From an uncultured Fibrobacter sp. (lineage in GTDB: Bacteria; Fibrobacterota; Fibrobacteria; Fibrobacterales; Fibrobacteraceae), in NCBI GenBank assembly GCA_934699585.1, contig CAKUWY010000009.1:62001-126000 (forward strand): 64,000 nt of DNA, read 5' to 3'. The notes beneath the pieces were generated by a model. That model was not told the origin of the DNA, ran no database searches, and worked only from the letters and a program-made list of their open reading frames with translations. Below are positions 40,204-48,458 of the stretch, one piece after another; the stretch's first letter is position 1, and each line of letters opens with the position of its first letter. Both the position numbers and the translations under genes were made by a program.

Positions 40204-41178
40204 TTATTTAAGCGATTTTCTGAAGACCCGGGCGACTTCGTCCGGGTCTTCGCTTTTGAGCCAGCTGAGGGTCTCGGTACCGCGATAGCTCCAGGCGAAG
40301 ATGTTGTCGATGCCAGCCTTGCGGCTTTCGGCTACGGCGATGGCCAGGTCGTTTTCACGGCCCGCTTCAATCTGGTAGGCCTTAATCCACATCTGCACGG
40401 TCTTGCCGTATTTGGTGGCCACGGTCACGAGTTTGTGGGCGGTCTCGGCGTATTTTTCGCGGACCCATTCTTCGGTAGCACCCCGTTCCCAGTATGGGTC
40501 GGATGCAATTTCGTCAACGCTATCGAGGCATGCCACGCGGCTCCAGTCGTCGAGGCCCGCCGGGAACCAGGGCGGCAACATGCACACGCAATTGCGCTTG
40601 CCGCGAGCGTGAACATCTTCAGTCATTTCTTTCAGAAAGTCAATCAGGCTGTCTTCGCGAAATTTCAGCACGTCTTCGGAGAGTTCTGTGGGCATCTCGT
40701 ACCCGAACCGCGTGCGGAACTTTTCGCGACATTTCTCACAACGGCAGCTCCAGTTCTGGAGTCCGCCCTTCTCAAAGTAAAAATGGGGCTCGTCCCAAAA
40801 GACGGTGCTTACTTTGGTCGCACAGACGGATTCAATCCAGTGGTGCATGTAGGCCCGGAATTCCGGATGGTTGGGGCAGACGGCCACCTTGGGCTTGCCG
40901 TCCAGTGCCACCTGGCACAGGTCGTGGTTACGGGCGGTAAGTTCGGAATAGGCTTCTCCGCCGAATACGCGGCCCACTCCCCAGGGGTTCACATAGACTG
41001 TTAGACCTAGCTCGGCGGTCCGGTCCACGATTTCAGCCATGGTGTCGTAGTAATACTGCTGGTCTTCTTCGCTCCAGGTGTGGAGTACGGCGTTGAAACC
41101 CGCTGCCTTGATGTCTTGCATGTCGGTTAACGCATGCTTTGGCGTGCGTACGCCAAAATAACTGACGCCTTTAATCAT
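40204..41178 (-). CDS. Putative TIM-barrel glycosidase-like protein
   Basis: 324 residues, no signal peptide. MIKGVSYFGVRTPKHALTDM and AAGFNAVLHTWSEEDQQYYY, a YVNPWGVGRVFGGEAYSE segment, STVFWDEPHFYF (a candidate acidic residue at a strand end), a CRCEKCREKF cysteine cluster and FAWSYRG near the end follow the pattern of (beta/alpha)8 hydrolases. The CxC..C cluster resembles those in some GH42/GH10-like cytoplasmic glycosidases. I cannot name the family. Probably cytoplasmic. TATATTGAG precedes the ATG closely. Ends flush with efp. Confidence 0.72.
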   Translation of the reverse strand: MIKGVSYFGVRTPKHALTDMQDIKAAGFNAVLHTWSEEDQQYYYDTMAEIVDRTAELGLTVYVNPWGVGRVFGGEAYSELTARNHDLCQVALDGKPKVAVCPNHPEFRAYMHHWIESVCATKVSTVFWDEPHFYFEKGGLQNWSCRCEKCREKFRTRFGYEMPTELSEDVLKFREDSLIDFLKEMTEDVHARGKRNCVCMLPPWFPAGLDDWSRVACLDSVDEIASDPYWERGATEEWVREKYAETAHKLVTVATKYGKTVQMWIKAYQIEAGRENDLAIAVAESRKAGIDNIFAWSYRGTETLSWLKSEDPDEVARVFRKSLK

Positions 41179-41194
41179 ACAGGCTCAATATAGA

Positions 41195-41288
41195 ACTTAG
41201 GAGTAATGTGTAGTGTGTAATGTGTAATGAGAGGTGTACAATGTATAATCAGTCATTTCACATTATACATTCCACATCTCACACCGCC
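41195..41288. repeat. GTGTAATGTGTAATGAG low-complexity repeat
   Basis: Units such as GTAATGTGTAGTGTGTAATG, followed by the partly complementary CACATTATACATTCCACATC; the two arms could fold on each other. Confidence 0.55.
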
Positions 41289-41297
41289 GCGTAGCGG

Positions 41298-41717
41298 CTA
41301 GTTTTCTGCCCACTGTGGTGTGGGGGTCTTTCGCAGCACCTGGTCCAAGGTCTCCCGCCACTCGTCTTCGGTAAGGGGCCTGCGTATCCAGTACAAACCC
41401 TCATCTTCTTTTTCGATGGGCATGGTGTCCGGGACGATTTCTATGATCCAGGATTCGGGAATGCTGTTGCGGAGCCTCTTGCTGAAAGCGATATTCATGT
41501 CGGTGGGCCTGTCGGCGTGGTCGAAGATGATAAGCGCCGGGGAATCTCCCGTAATGAGTGCTGTCTCCAGGATGTTCGCCGCTTCTTCGATGGTATTGCA
41601 GGTGTACATGGTGGAATCTTCGGCCATGTCGTTTTCCAGAAGCCAGCGGAGAGTCCACTGGCTCAGGCGGTCCAAGCTGCCCGGTGAAGAAGGGGCTATG
41701 AAGAATATGTGTCCCAC
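41298..41717 (-). CDS. Degenerate receiver-like protein
   Basis: 139 residues, cytoplasmic. The fold pattern (strand MGHIFFIAP, helix, strand TMYTCNT, helix, strand ALIIFDHADRP, helix, strand WIIEIVPD, strand YWIRRPLTEDEW, helix) follows a response-regulator receiver. The Asp in IIFDHAD sits where the phospho-acceptor would be. RRPL replaces the usual KP, and the acidic pair at the end of strand 1 is missing, so phosphorylation is doubtful. GTG start with TATACTTT just before it. No neighbouring kinase. Confidence 0.6.
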   Translation of the reverse strand: MGHIFFIAPSSPGSLDRLSQWTLRWLLENDMAEDSTMYTCNTIEEAANILETALITGDSPALIIFDHADRPTDMNIAFSKRLRNSIPESWIIEIVPDTMPIEKEDEGLYWIRRPLTEDEWRETLDQVLRKTPTPQWAEN

Positions 41718-41838
41718 GGCCTAAAGTATAGAAAGATTGAAAGTCCTTTTTTAGGGGAAAAAAGGGCAATTTTGGAGCGAAATCTATTATTTTTGAGATA
41801 GGAAAAACATATCAAACATTAATCAACAATTAACGCAC

Positions 41839-42816
41839 ATGTTTCCCGACCTAGGCGAATTCAGACTGATAAGCGGCATCCTGGAAAAGTCGTTGCCACT
41901 AAAAAAAGGTGCCCCCGAATTTCGGGACTGGCTTCCCGTAGGCGACGATGCCGCCGAGTTTGACGGCTGGCTTGCCACTAAGGATTTGTCTGTAGAAGGA
42001 ACCCACTTCCGCCTGGACTGGGCAACTCCAGAGCAGGCGGTGGAAAAGCACATTGTTTCCAACGTCTCGGACATTTCCGCCATGGGAGGGAGGCCTCGGC
42101 TGGCCCTGTTCGGCCTGTGCGCCGGGAAGAACTGGAGTGATGACACGGTGCGTCGGGTGTCCGCTGCGGTGGCGGAAGGCTTTGCCAAAAGGAACATCGC
42201 CCTTATCGGGGGCGATACCGTCTCCGGTGAAGTGGGAATGTTTTCTACGACCCTCATAGGCGAACAGGCGGCGCCTACCCGCCTGCTCCGGAGTGGCGCT
42301 AGGGCGGGCGACAGACTGCTCGTCTCGGGAACTCTCGGGCGCTCTGCCGCAGGGCTCTGGCTGTTGCAGAACCGCCCCGCCGGTTTCGAGGACTTTCAGG
42401 ACTTGATACAGTACCACCTGTGTCCGGAAATTCGGGAGAATATGGGGTCGGATTTGGCCTCTACGGGTGCATGCCGTTGCGCGTTGGACATCAGCGATGG
42501 CCTTTCTTCGGAGCTTAACCATTTGGCCCTGTCGTCGGGAGTTTCCCTGGAGGTGGATGCTGACAGGATTCCTATAGACCCCAGGGTTTCAGAAATGTGT
42601 GGCCGATATGGCCTGAATCCTATGGATTTTGCGATGGATGGCGGTGAAGAATACGTGCTTTTGTTTACCGCTTTTGCCAAAAATGATATATTTTCAAGTG
42701 ATAAGACTCTTTGGAATGTACATGAGATTGGCTCCGTCGGGGAAGGCTCCGGCGTTTACATGGTCAAAGAGGGGAAAACAAAGATTGTTAAAGCACAGGC
42801 TTGGTCACATTTATGA
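41839..42816 (+). CDS. thiL: Thiamine-monophosphate kinase
   Basis: Phosphorylates thiamine monophosphate to the active diphosphate. 325 residues. N-terminal LPVGDDAAEFDGWLATKDLSVEGTHFR, VSNVSDISAMGGRP, LIGGDTVSGEVGMFSTTLIG, ALDISDGLSSELNHL and a C-terminal FAMDGGEEYVLLFTA match ThiL motif by motif. No ribosome site is obvious. The stop codon overlaps the start of the downstream ATPase gene (ATGA), so the two are translationally coupled, although their functions are unrelated. Confidence 0.96.
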   Translation: MFPDLGEFRLISGILEKSLPLKKGAPEFRDWLPVGDDAAEFDGWLATKDLSVEGTHFRLDWATPEQAVEKHIVSNVSDISAMGGRPRLALFGLCAGKNWSDDTVRRVSAAVAEGFAKRNIALIGGDTVSGEVGMFSTTLIGEQAAPTRLLRSGARAGDRLLVSGTLGRSAAGLWLLQNRPAGFEDFQDLIQYHLCPEIRENMGSDLASTGACRCALDISDGLSSELNHLALSSGVSLEVDADRIPIDPRVSEMCGRYGLNPMDFAMDGGEEYVLLFTAFAKNDIFSSDKTLWNVHEIGSVGEGSGVYMVKEGKTKIVKAQAWSHL

Positions 42817-44750
42817 TTAGTAACGTGAAAATGAACTTGGGCCAACTGTTGATTCGTCAGGGCGTCCTGGACGAAGACCAGCTGGCTCACGCTACCTCGG
42901 AACACAAGCGTACTGGAATCCCTCTGGCGAAGATTCTCATTCGTCTGGGAATGGTCAGCGAAGATACCCTCACGAGCATCTTGGGTGTGCAGATGCAATC
43001 TACCACCAAGATGCGTATCGGTGAGATGTTGCTCGCCCAGAAGTACATTACCCAGGAACAGCTGGACCAGGCTCTGGAAGAACAGAAGAAGACTGGTAAG
43101 CGTCTGGGCCGTACTTTGGTGGACCTGAAGTTCATGCCCGAAGAACGCCTGGTCGAAATTCTCTCCAAGCAGTTCGAAGTTCCTTACGTAAAACTTGAAA
43201 ATTTTGCCATTGACCCCGAAGCCTATACTTACCTGCCCGAAGACTTGTGCAGGACTTACAAGGTGGTGCCCCTGTTTGTTTCCAAGGGCGAAGATGACCG
43301 CCGTGTCCAGCGTGAAGCCCTGACCATCGCAATGACTGATCCCACCAACATGCGTGTGATCAACATCGTGAAGTTCAAGGTAAAGATGGAAGTGGACATC
43401 GTCATGGCCTCCGATGCCGACGTGGTCAAGACCATCGACCGCGTGTTTGCGGGCCGTAGCACTTCCGAAGAATCCTTGGCGGAGCTGATTGGCGAGACCA
43501 AGGATGGCGAAGAACTGGAAACCGTGGAACGGGGCCAGGGTGGTAGCGACGAACCGGAACTGACCGACGAAGAAGGCCGCCAGGTGGTGCGAATCGTGAC
43601 CACGCTGATTCACGAAGCCATTGCCCGTCACGCATCCGATATTCACCTGGAACCCCAGGAAACCTTCCTCAAGCTCCGTTACCGTATTGATGGTGACTTG
43701 CAGGTCATGTCACCCATCCCCGCCCGCTTGATGCCCCAGATTCTTTCCCGTATCAAGCTCCTTTCCAAGATGGACATCGCCGAAAAGCGTAAACCCTTGG
43801 ACGGTCGTTTCACGGTGCGCTACAAGGGTTCCGAGGTTGACCTTCGTGTGAGCTCCTTCCCGATTTCGCTCCGTAAGCGCGGCGTCTGCGAAAAGATCGT
43901 TATGCGTATCTTGGACCCGAATTCGGGTCAGTTCCCCTTGAAAGACATGGGCTTTGACCCCCGTGTACTCAAGCAGTTCCTGGATGCCATTAACGCTCCT
44001 AACGGTATTGTACTTGTGACCGGTCCTACGGGTTCCGGTAAATCTACCACGCTGTACGCTTCTATTCGAGAAATTTTGGATTCCACGATTAACATCTCTA
44101 CGATGGAAGACCCTGTGGAACTTAATATTGATGGTGTGAACCAAGGTCAAATCAACAACGCCGCAGGCTTTACCTTTGCGGCGGGCATTCGCGCCCTGCT
44201 CCGTCAGGACCCGGATGTGATTATGATCGGTGAAATGCGTGACCAGGAGACGTCGTCCATGGCTATCGAAGCCGCTCTGACGGGTCACTTGGTCTTCAGT
44301 ACGCTCCATACCAACGATGCTGCCGGTGCATTCCCCCGTCTGCTGGAAATGGGCCTGGAACCCTTCCTTGTGTCCACCGCTATCAAGGGCGTGCTTGCCC
44401 AGCGTCTTGTGCGCCGCATCTGCAAGTACTGCAAGGAACCTGTAGAAATATCTCCATCCCTCCGCGAAGAGCTTCACCTGTCTCCCGACATGCAGTTCTA
44501 CCACGGCAAGGGTTGTGAAAAGTGCGACGGTTCGGGCTACAAGGGCCGTTGCGGTATCTACGAGTTCCTGGTGCCCAACGAAACCGTGCGTAACCTGATT
44601 ATCAAGCGTTCCTCCGGTGACGTCATCAAGCGTGCCGCCATGCAGGAATGCGACATGATTACGCTCCGTATGGACGGTATTCAGAAGGCCTTGGACGGTC
44701 ACACTACGCTGGAACAGGCGGTGGGTGCCTCCGCTGCCGACGACGTCTAA
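42813..44750 (+). CDS. GspE/PilB-type assembly ATPase with two N-terminal MshEN domains
   Basis: 645 residues. Two MshEN-like domains in a row: MNLGQLLIRQGVLDEDQLAH...IPLAKILIRLGMVSEDTL (about 5-60), and MRIGEMLLAQKYITQEQLDQ...RLGRTLVDLKFMPEERLVEILSKQ (about 65-125). The second fits the c-di-GMP-binding RLGxxL...L...Q pattern. Then the ATPase core: ASDIHLEPQ, Walker A GPTGSGKSTTLY, Asp box MEDPVE, Walker B DVIMIGEMRD, His box TLHTNDA, and a zinc tetracysteine CKYC...CEKCDGSGYKGRCGIYE. It powers a type IV pilus or type II secretion pseudopilus. No other pilus gene is in the window, so PilB versus GspE stays open. Start chosen at the ATGA overlap with thiL. Confidence 0.93.
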   Translation: MISNVKMNLGQLLIRQGVLDEDQLAHATSEHKRTGIPLAKILIRLGMVSEDTLTSILGVQMQSTTKMRIGEMLLAQKYITQEQLDQALEEQKKTGKRLGRTLVDLKFMPEERLVEILSKQFEVPYVKLENFAIDPEAYTYLPEDLCRTYKVVPLFVSKGEDDRRVQREALTIAMTDPTNMRVINIVKFKVKMEVDIVMASDADVVKTIDRVFAGRSTSEESLAELIGETKDGEELETVERGQGGSDEPELTDEEGRQVVRIVTTLIHEAIARHASDIHLEPQETFLKLRYRIDGDLQVMSPIPARLMPQILSRIKLLSKMDIAEKRKPLDGRFTVRYKGSEVDLRVSSFPISLRKRGVCEKIVMRILDPNSGQFPLKDMGFDPRVLKQFLDAINAPNGIVLVTGPTGSGKSTTLYASIREILDSTINISTMEDPVELNIDGVNQGQINNAAGFTFAAGIRALLRQDPDVIMIGEMRDQETSSMAIEAALTGHLVFSTLHTNDAAGAFPRLLEMGLEPFLVSTAIKGVLAQRLVRRICKYCKEPVEISPSLREELHLSPDMQFYHGKGCEKCDGSGYKGRCGIYEFLVPNETVRNLIIKRSSGDVIKRAAMQECDMITLRMDGIQKALDGHTTLEQAVGASAADDV

Positions 44751-44778
44751 ATTGTTGTAACGGTTATTTCTGAAATCT

Positions 44779-46068
44779 CTAGAGCCTTTCGCCTATAAGG
44801 GCGAAGGGCTCTGCTTTTGTAATGCGCACTTGTAGAGCTTTGCCTGCCGGGATGTTCCCCTGCAGGGCCACGGGGCGGTAGGCGCAGTTACGTGCGATGG
44901 TGGTACCCGCCCGGTGGCCTTGTTTTTCGGTCACGACCGTGCAGGTCTTGCCGACCCAGCGCTGGTTGTTTTCTTGGGCGATTTGCTGGAAGGCGTCGAA
45001 CAGCTTTGCGGAGCGTTCGTGCTTTACGCTGTCTGAAACGGCAGGCGTATCAGCGGCGTTTGCTTCTTCTATGCGGGCGGCAACGGTCCCCTTGCGGGCC
45101 ACGAACCGCGTAATGTTACAGACGGTGGGGCGGGTCTCCTTCAGCAGGTCAAGGGTCTCTTGAAAGTCGGCATCTGTTTCTCCAGGGAAACCCACAATCA
45201 GGTCTGTACTGAGGGTGAACAGCGGGAACTTTTCTTGCAACTCCAGCGCAAAGTTACGGAAGTCTTCTACGGAGTGTTTGCGGTTCATGAGCTGCAGAAC
45301 GCGCTCGCTCCCGCTCTGGACAGGCACGTGCAAGAACTGGTAGAGACGTTCGTCTTGGAAACATTCCAGCAGGGCGTCTTTATAGCCGAGGATGTGTCTC
45401 GGGTTTCCCATGCCCAGCCGGATCTTGTAGTTTCCGGGAACCTGGACGAGAATTTTTTGCGTGAGGTTTGCAAGGTTCGTGCCGGTGTCAAAACCGTAGC
45501 AGGCGCAGTCCTGCCCGCTGAGCTGAATCTCCAGGCATCCGTCGTCCACCAGGCGCCGGACCTGTTCTACGATGGCGTCTTCGGGCTGGCTTTGGAGCCG
45601 TCCTTTTACCAGCTTCGTGGAGCAGAAGGCACAGGCGTCCAGGCAGCCTTCCTCGATGTTCACGATGCCTACGAAGGGGGACTGCCGAAGGATTCGTATG
45701 TCATTCTGGAGCCCCTCTGGGGCGATAGAATCTATGGACTCTATCGCCTTCAAATTCGTGAATGTTATCTTGTCTGAAATCTTGCGAGCGTCTTCTTGGA
45801 AATCCTTGGGAGCGCATCCTGTGATAAAGATGGGGGCCTGCGGAAAAGCCGATACCGCCTGCTGCAAAAGTTTCAGGGCTGATCCGTTACCCTTGACGGT
45901 ACACACGTTCAGGTAAAAGGCAAGGGGCTGCTTTGTCGGGAATTCAAAAGAGATGGAACAATCCGGATGTTGTGCGGACAGCGCCCGGGCGATTTTTTCT
46001 CCGTCGCCGAAGTTGGCGGCACACCCCTGGCTGAGAACTGCAATGACAGGCGACGCGGCGGAACTCAT
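44779..46068 (-). CDS. Radical-SAM tRNA methylthiotransferase, archaeal/eukaryal MtaB (CDKAL1) type
   Basis: Predicted to add the 2-methylthio group to t6A37 of tRNA. 429 residues. UPF0004 domain cysteines in LSQGCAANFGD, LNVCTVKGN and ITGCAPKDF. Radical-SAM cluster in EGCLDACAFCSTKL. LSGQDCACYGFDTGTNLANL, KIRLGMGNPRHILGY, FLHVPVQSGSERVL and DLIVGFPGETDADFQETL resemble archaeal e-MtaB and human CDKAL1 more than bacterial MtaB or MiaB. A TRAM-like tail follows. ATG at 46068 overlaps the SpoIID stop (ATGA). A terminator for the convergent ATPase gene lies inside its 3' coding end. A separate miaB is at 54506. Confidence 0.85.
   Translation of the reverse strand: MSSAASPVIAVLSQGCAANFGDGEKIARALSAQHPDCSISFEFPTKQPLAFYLNVCTVKGNGSALKLLQQAVSAFPQAPIFITGCAPKDFQEDARKISDKITFTNLKAIESIDSIAPEGLQNDIRILRQSPFVGIVNIEEGCLDACAFCSTKLVKGRLQSQPEDAIVEQVRRLVDDGCLEIQLSGQDCACYGFDTGTNLANLTQKILVQVPGNYKIRLGMGNPRHILGYKDALLECFQDERLYQFLHVPVQSGSERVLQLMNRKHSVEDFRNFALELQEKFPLFTLSTDLIVGFPGETDADFQETLDLLKETRPTVCNITRFVARKGTVAARIEEANAADTPAVSDSVKHERSAKLFDAFQQIAQENNQRWVGKTCTVVTEKQGHRAGTTIARNCAYRPVALQGNIPAGKALQVRITKAEPFALIGERL
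44781..44817 (+). terminator. Terminator of the GspE/PilB gene, inside the convergent coding sequence
   Basis: 13-bp stem AGAGCCTTTCGCC / GGCGAAGGGCTCT followed by GCTTTTG. It overlaps the last codons of the minus-strand methylthiotransferase. Confidence 0.65.
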
Positions 46069-47441
46069 CTTTCGAACCGCTCCAGGGTGATTCCCGGATA
46101 GTAATGGCTCAGGATTTCGATGTAGCTCTGCCCCGCCTGGGCCCGGGCCCGCACGCCCATCTGGCACATGCCTACGCCGTGGCCGAATCCCTTGCCTTCG
46201 AGAATCCACTTGCTGCCGTCCTTCTTGACGGTAAAGAAACTGGAGGGGAGGATTACGCCGCCCTTGCGGAAAAGCCAGCGTACCTTGTCGCCGCGGACTT
46301 CGAAAGTTCCCGCGTCCGTAGTGACCGCAAGTGTCAAGATGCGTCCGCTCTTGAGCGTATCCTTGACGGTAATGTCCTTGACTTTCTTGAAGGGAGCGAC
46401 TTTCGCCTTGGAATCCCTGGCGTTCTGGACAAAGAGTTTCACCAGCTCGTTACTTTCGAAGGTTCGCTCCCACTTGCTGTAGCTGGACTCCTTGCACCAG
46501 GGCGTACCATCGGGACGCAGGTCCGGTTTGCTCTTGAGGTAGGGGAGGTTCGACTTTTCCCAGGTGTCCAGTGTCTCGGACATGCCTCCGCAGGTGGAGT
46601 GGTAGTAGGCGGTAATGAACTCGCCATTATACATCATGACTTCGCCCTTGGTCTCCTTGACGGCGCGGTCTGTCAGGGACGTAGCACTCTGGAGGCCCTT
46701 GTACACCTGGTCCTTGGTGTCGGCGAACACGTCAAAGCCCAGGGACTCCCGGCTCCCGAAATGCTTATAGGCGTAGGTGCGGGCGGCTACCGCCTGGGCC
46801 TTCAGCGCCTCGAAACGGCTGCTGTCCAACTGTCCGATTTCGTAGGGAATCACGCCCCGCAGGTAGTCTTCCATGTCCACCGTATTGATGGCGTTGATTT
46901 TCCCGTTGTTGTAGGAGATGGTAAAAAATCCCGGATAGCAAGAGGTAGAAAGCAGCTTTTGCGTCGGCGCGATAGAGATGCACTTGCCGTCGTCGATATC
47001 CTTTTTAACGGCGGTAAAAGAATTTTCCTTCCCCTGGAATTTCAGCTCCTTGCCCTTGACGGTAATGTGGATAACCTCTCCGCCTTTTGAAAGGTACAGT
47101 TCCTTGGCATCGGTATAGACCCCTACACGAAGAGGCCTATTCAAGTTCGTCGGTATCTTTTCCGCTTGGACTCGGGCCAAAGTATCTCCGGATACCGTCT
47201 TGATTTGCGTGGACGCAGGGGCTTCCCTCGGGCCTTTCGCTTGGACGTCGGAAACGTTCGTCGCTTCGATGGGCCTGAAATCTACAATCTCGGGCTCTTC
47301 AACGCTGGAGTCTTTTTTGATGGTCTTGACCGCAGGAGCGGGCATGTCCGGCAGCTCAAAATCCTCTGCGGCGCTTGTCGTTACGATAAGCGCCAGAAGA
47401 AAAAGAAGCGTTGTTTTGTAATCGGGCATGACATTACCCAT
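46065..47441 (-). CDS. SpoIID/LytB-domain protein
   Basis: 458 residues, signal peptide cleaved after SAA/TSA near residue 24. A ~75-residue acidic/Pro region precedes a SpoIID/LytB domain at about 100-455. That domain contains LRVGVYTDAKELYL, INTVDMEDYLRGVIPYEIG, FEALKAQAVAARTYAYKHFG, TKGEVMMYNGEFITAYYHSTCGG, and GFGHGVGMCQMGVRARAQAG. SpoIID proteins cut glycan strands stripped of peptides and work in wall remodelling; LytB acts as amidase enhancer. The likely role is periplasmic cell-wall turnover. GAGG of an adjoining repeat supplies the ribosome site at 47441; ATG at 47429 is possible. Confidence 0.9.
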   Translation of the reverse strand: MGNVMPDYKTTLLFLLALIVTTSAAEDFELPDMPAPAVKTIKKDSSVEEPEIVDFRPIEATNVSDVQAKGPREAPASTQIKTVSGDTLARVQAEKIPTNLNRPLRVGVYTDAKELYLSKGGEVIHITVKGKELKFQGKENSFTAVKKDIDDGKCISIAPTQKLLSTSCYPGFFTISYNNGKINAINTVDMEDYLRGVIPYEIGQLDSSRFEALKAQAVAARTYAYKHFGSRESLGFDVFADTKDQVYKGLQSATSLTDRAVKETKGEVMMYNGEFITAYYHSTCGGMSETLDTWEKSNLPYLKSKPDLRPDGTPWCKESSYSKWERTFESNELVKLFVQNARDSKAKVAPFKKVKDITVKDTLKSGRILTLAVTTDAGTFEVRGDKVRWLFRKGGVILPSSFFTVKKDGSKWILEGKGFGHGVGMCQMGVRARAQAGQSYIEILSHYYPGITLERFER

Positions 47442-47480
47442 AGCTCACACCTCAAAGCGAGCCTGCGAGCGCCCTCATAC

Positions 47481-48023
47481 CTATTTACCTTTCTTCAGCT
47501 TCGCCTGGGTCTCTTTGGCCATCTTGCGGAGCTTGGACTGGTTCATAGTGCGGTCGGCAGTAGAAATCTTGTCCACGAAAAGGTCGCCGTTCAGGTGATC
47601 CGATTCGTGCTGGATGCAACGGGCAAAAAGGCCTTCGCAGTTGTGGATTTCTTGGGGCTCTCCGTTGATGTCGAAAAAGCGGACGCACACCTTGTTGGGC
47701 CGGACCACATTGCAGAAAATGTCCGGGAAAGAAAGACATCCTTCGTCATAATCCACAGGCTTGGCGTCTTCTTCCGCTTCCCATTCCGGGTTGAACATGA
47801 TGTAGGGCTTGGGATCCTCTTCGCCGGGAATAGCGGTATCGATGACCACCAGACGGATGTTCTTACCTATTTGGGGAGCGGCAAGGCCGCAGCCCGGCGC
47901 ATCGTACATGGTTTCCAGCATGTCCTTGGCCAGCTGGCGGAGTTCCGGAGTAATCTCGGTAACGGGTTCGCTCTTTTTGCGAAGAACCGGGTCACCGTAA
48001 ATGCGGATAGGTAAAATCGCCAT
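47481..48023 (-). CDS. def: Peptide deformylase
   Basis: Removes the N-formyl group from new proteins. 180 residues. Motif 1 GCGLAAPQIG, motif 2 DEGCLSFPD with the metal Cys, motif 3 CIQHESDHLNGDLF with the HExxH metal site, all in order. Two bases after yajC in the same operon. Confidence 0.97.
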   Translation of the reverse strand: MAILPIRIYGDPVLRKKSEPVTEITPELRQLAKDMLETMYDAPGCGLAAPQIGKNIRLVVIDTAIPGEEDPKPYIMFNPEWEAEEDAKPVDYDEGCLSFPDIFCNVVRPNKVCVRFFDINGEPQEIHNCEGLFARCIQHESDHLNGDLFVDKISTADRTMNQSKLRKMAKETQAKLKKGK

Positions 48024-48025
48024 GA

Positions 48026-48394
48026 TTACTTCTTTTCTTCGGTCTTGGTGTCGGCTGCAGGAGCGTTCATGATTCTGAGGATGGCGCTCTTTTCAAAGTC
48101 GATCAGCGTGGTAGAGCCGGTGCGGACCGTGACGATGTTGTCTTCCATGGAGGTGATGGTGCCGATGATGCCGGCGGTAGTCATCACCTTGTCGCCCTTC
48201 TTCAGTTCCTTGCGCATCTGGTCCATCTGCTTCATTTCTTTCTGCTTGGGGCGGATAAAGAACAGCCACATGACCACGAACAAAAGGATAAGGGGCAAGA
48301 AGCTTGCGATGGCGCTGGGCTGCTCGGGGGCGGCCTCTTCGGCAAAGGCCATGGCAGAAGCGGACAGGGTAATCAAAAGGGTCTTGATTTTCAT
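48026..48394 (-). CDS. yajC: Preprotein translocase subunit YajC
   Basis: 122 residues. Inner-membrane accessory of SecDF. A signal-like N-terminus, one transmembrane helix LPLILLFVVMWLFFIRPKQK with the diagnostic FIRPQ-type motif, then KKGDKVMTTAGIIGTI. First gene of a yajC-def-spoIID-mtaB operon; secD and secF are not adjacent here. AAAGG ribosome site. Confidence 0.95.
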   Translation of the reverse strand: MKIKTLLITLSASAMAFAEEAAPEQPSAIASFLPLILLFVVMWLFFIRPKQKEMKQMDQMRKELKKGDKVMTTAGIIGTITSMEDNIVTVRTGSTTLIDFEKSAILRIMNAPAADTKTEEKK

Positions 48395-48433
48395 GATAAA
48401 ACCTTTATTAAAAGTGGATGAATATTACGGGCT

Positions 48434-48441
48434 CAAATTTA
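48434..48441 (-). promoter_or_regulatory. TAnnTTTG promoter element of the yajC operon
   Basis: TAAATTTG on the minus strand, 39 bases before the yajC ATG, between the rmd stop and yajC. Confidence 0.5.
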
Positions 48442-48458
48442 GAAAAAAGGTGGCTGCG

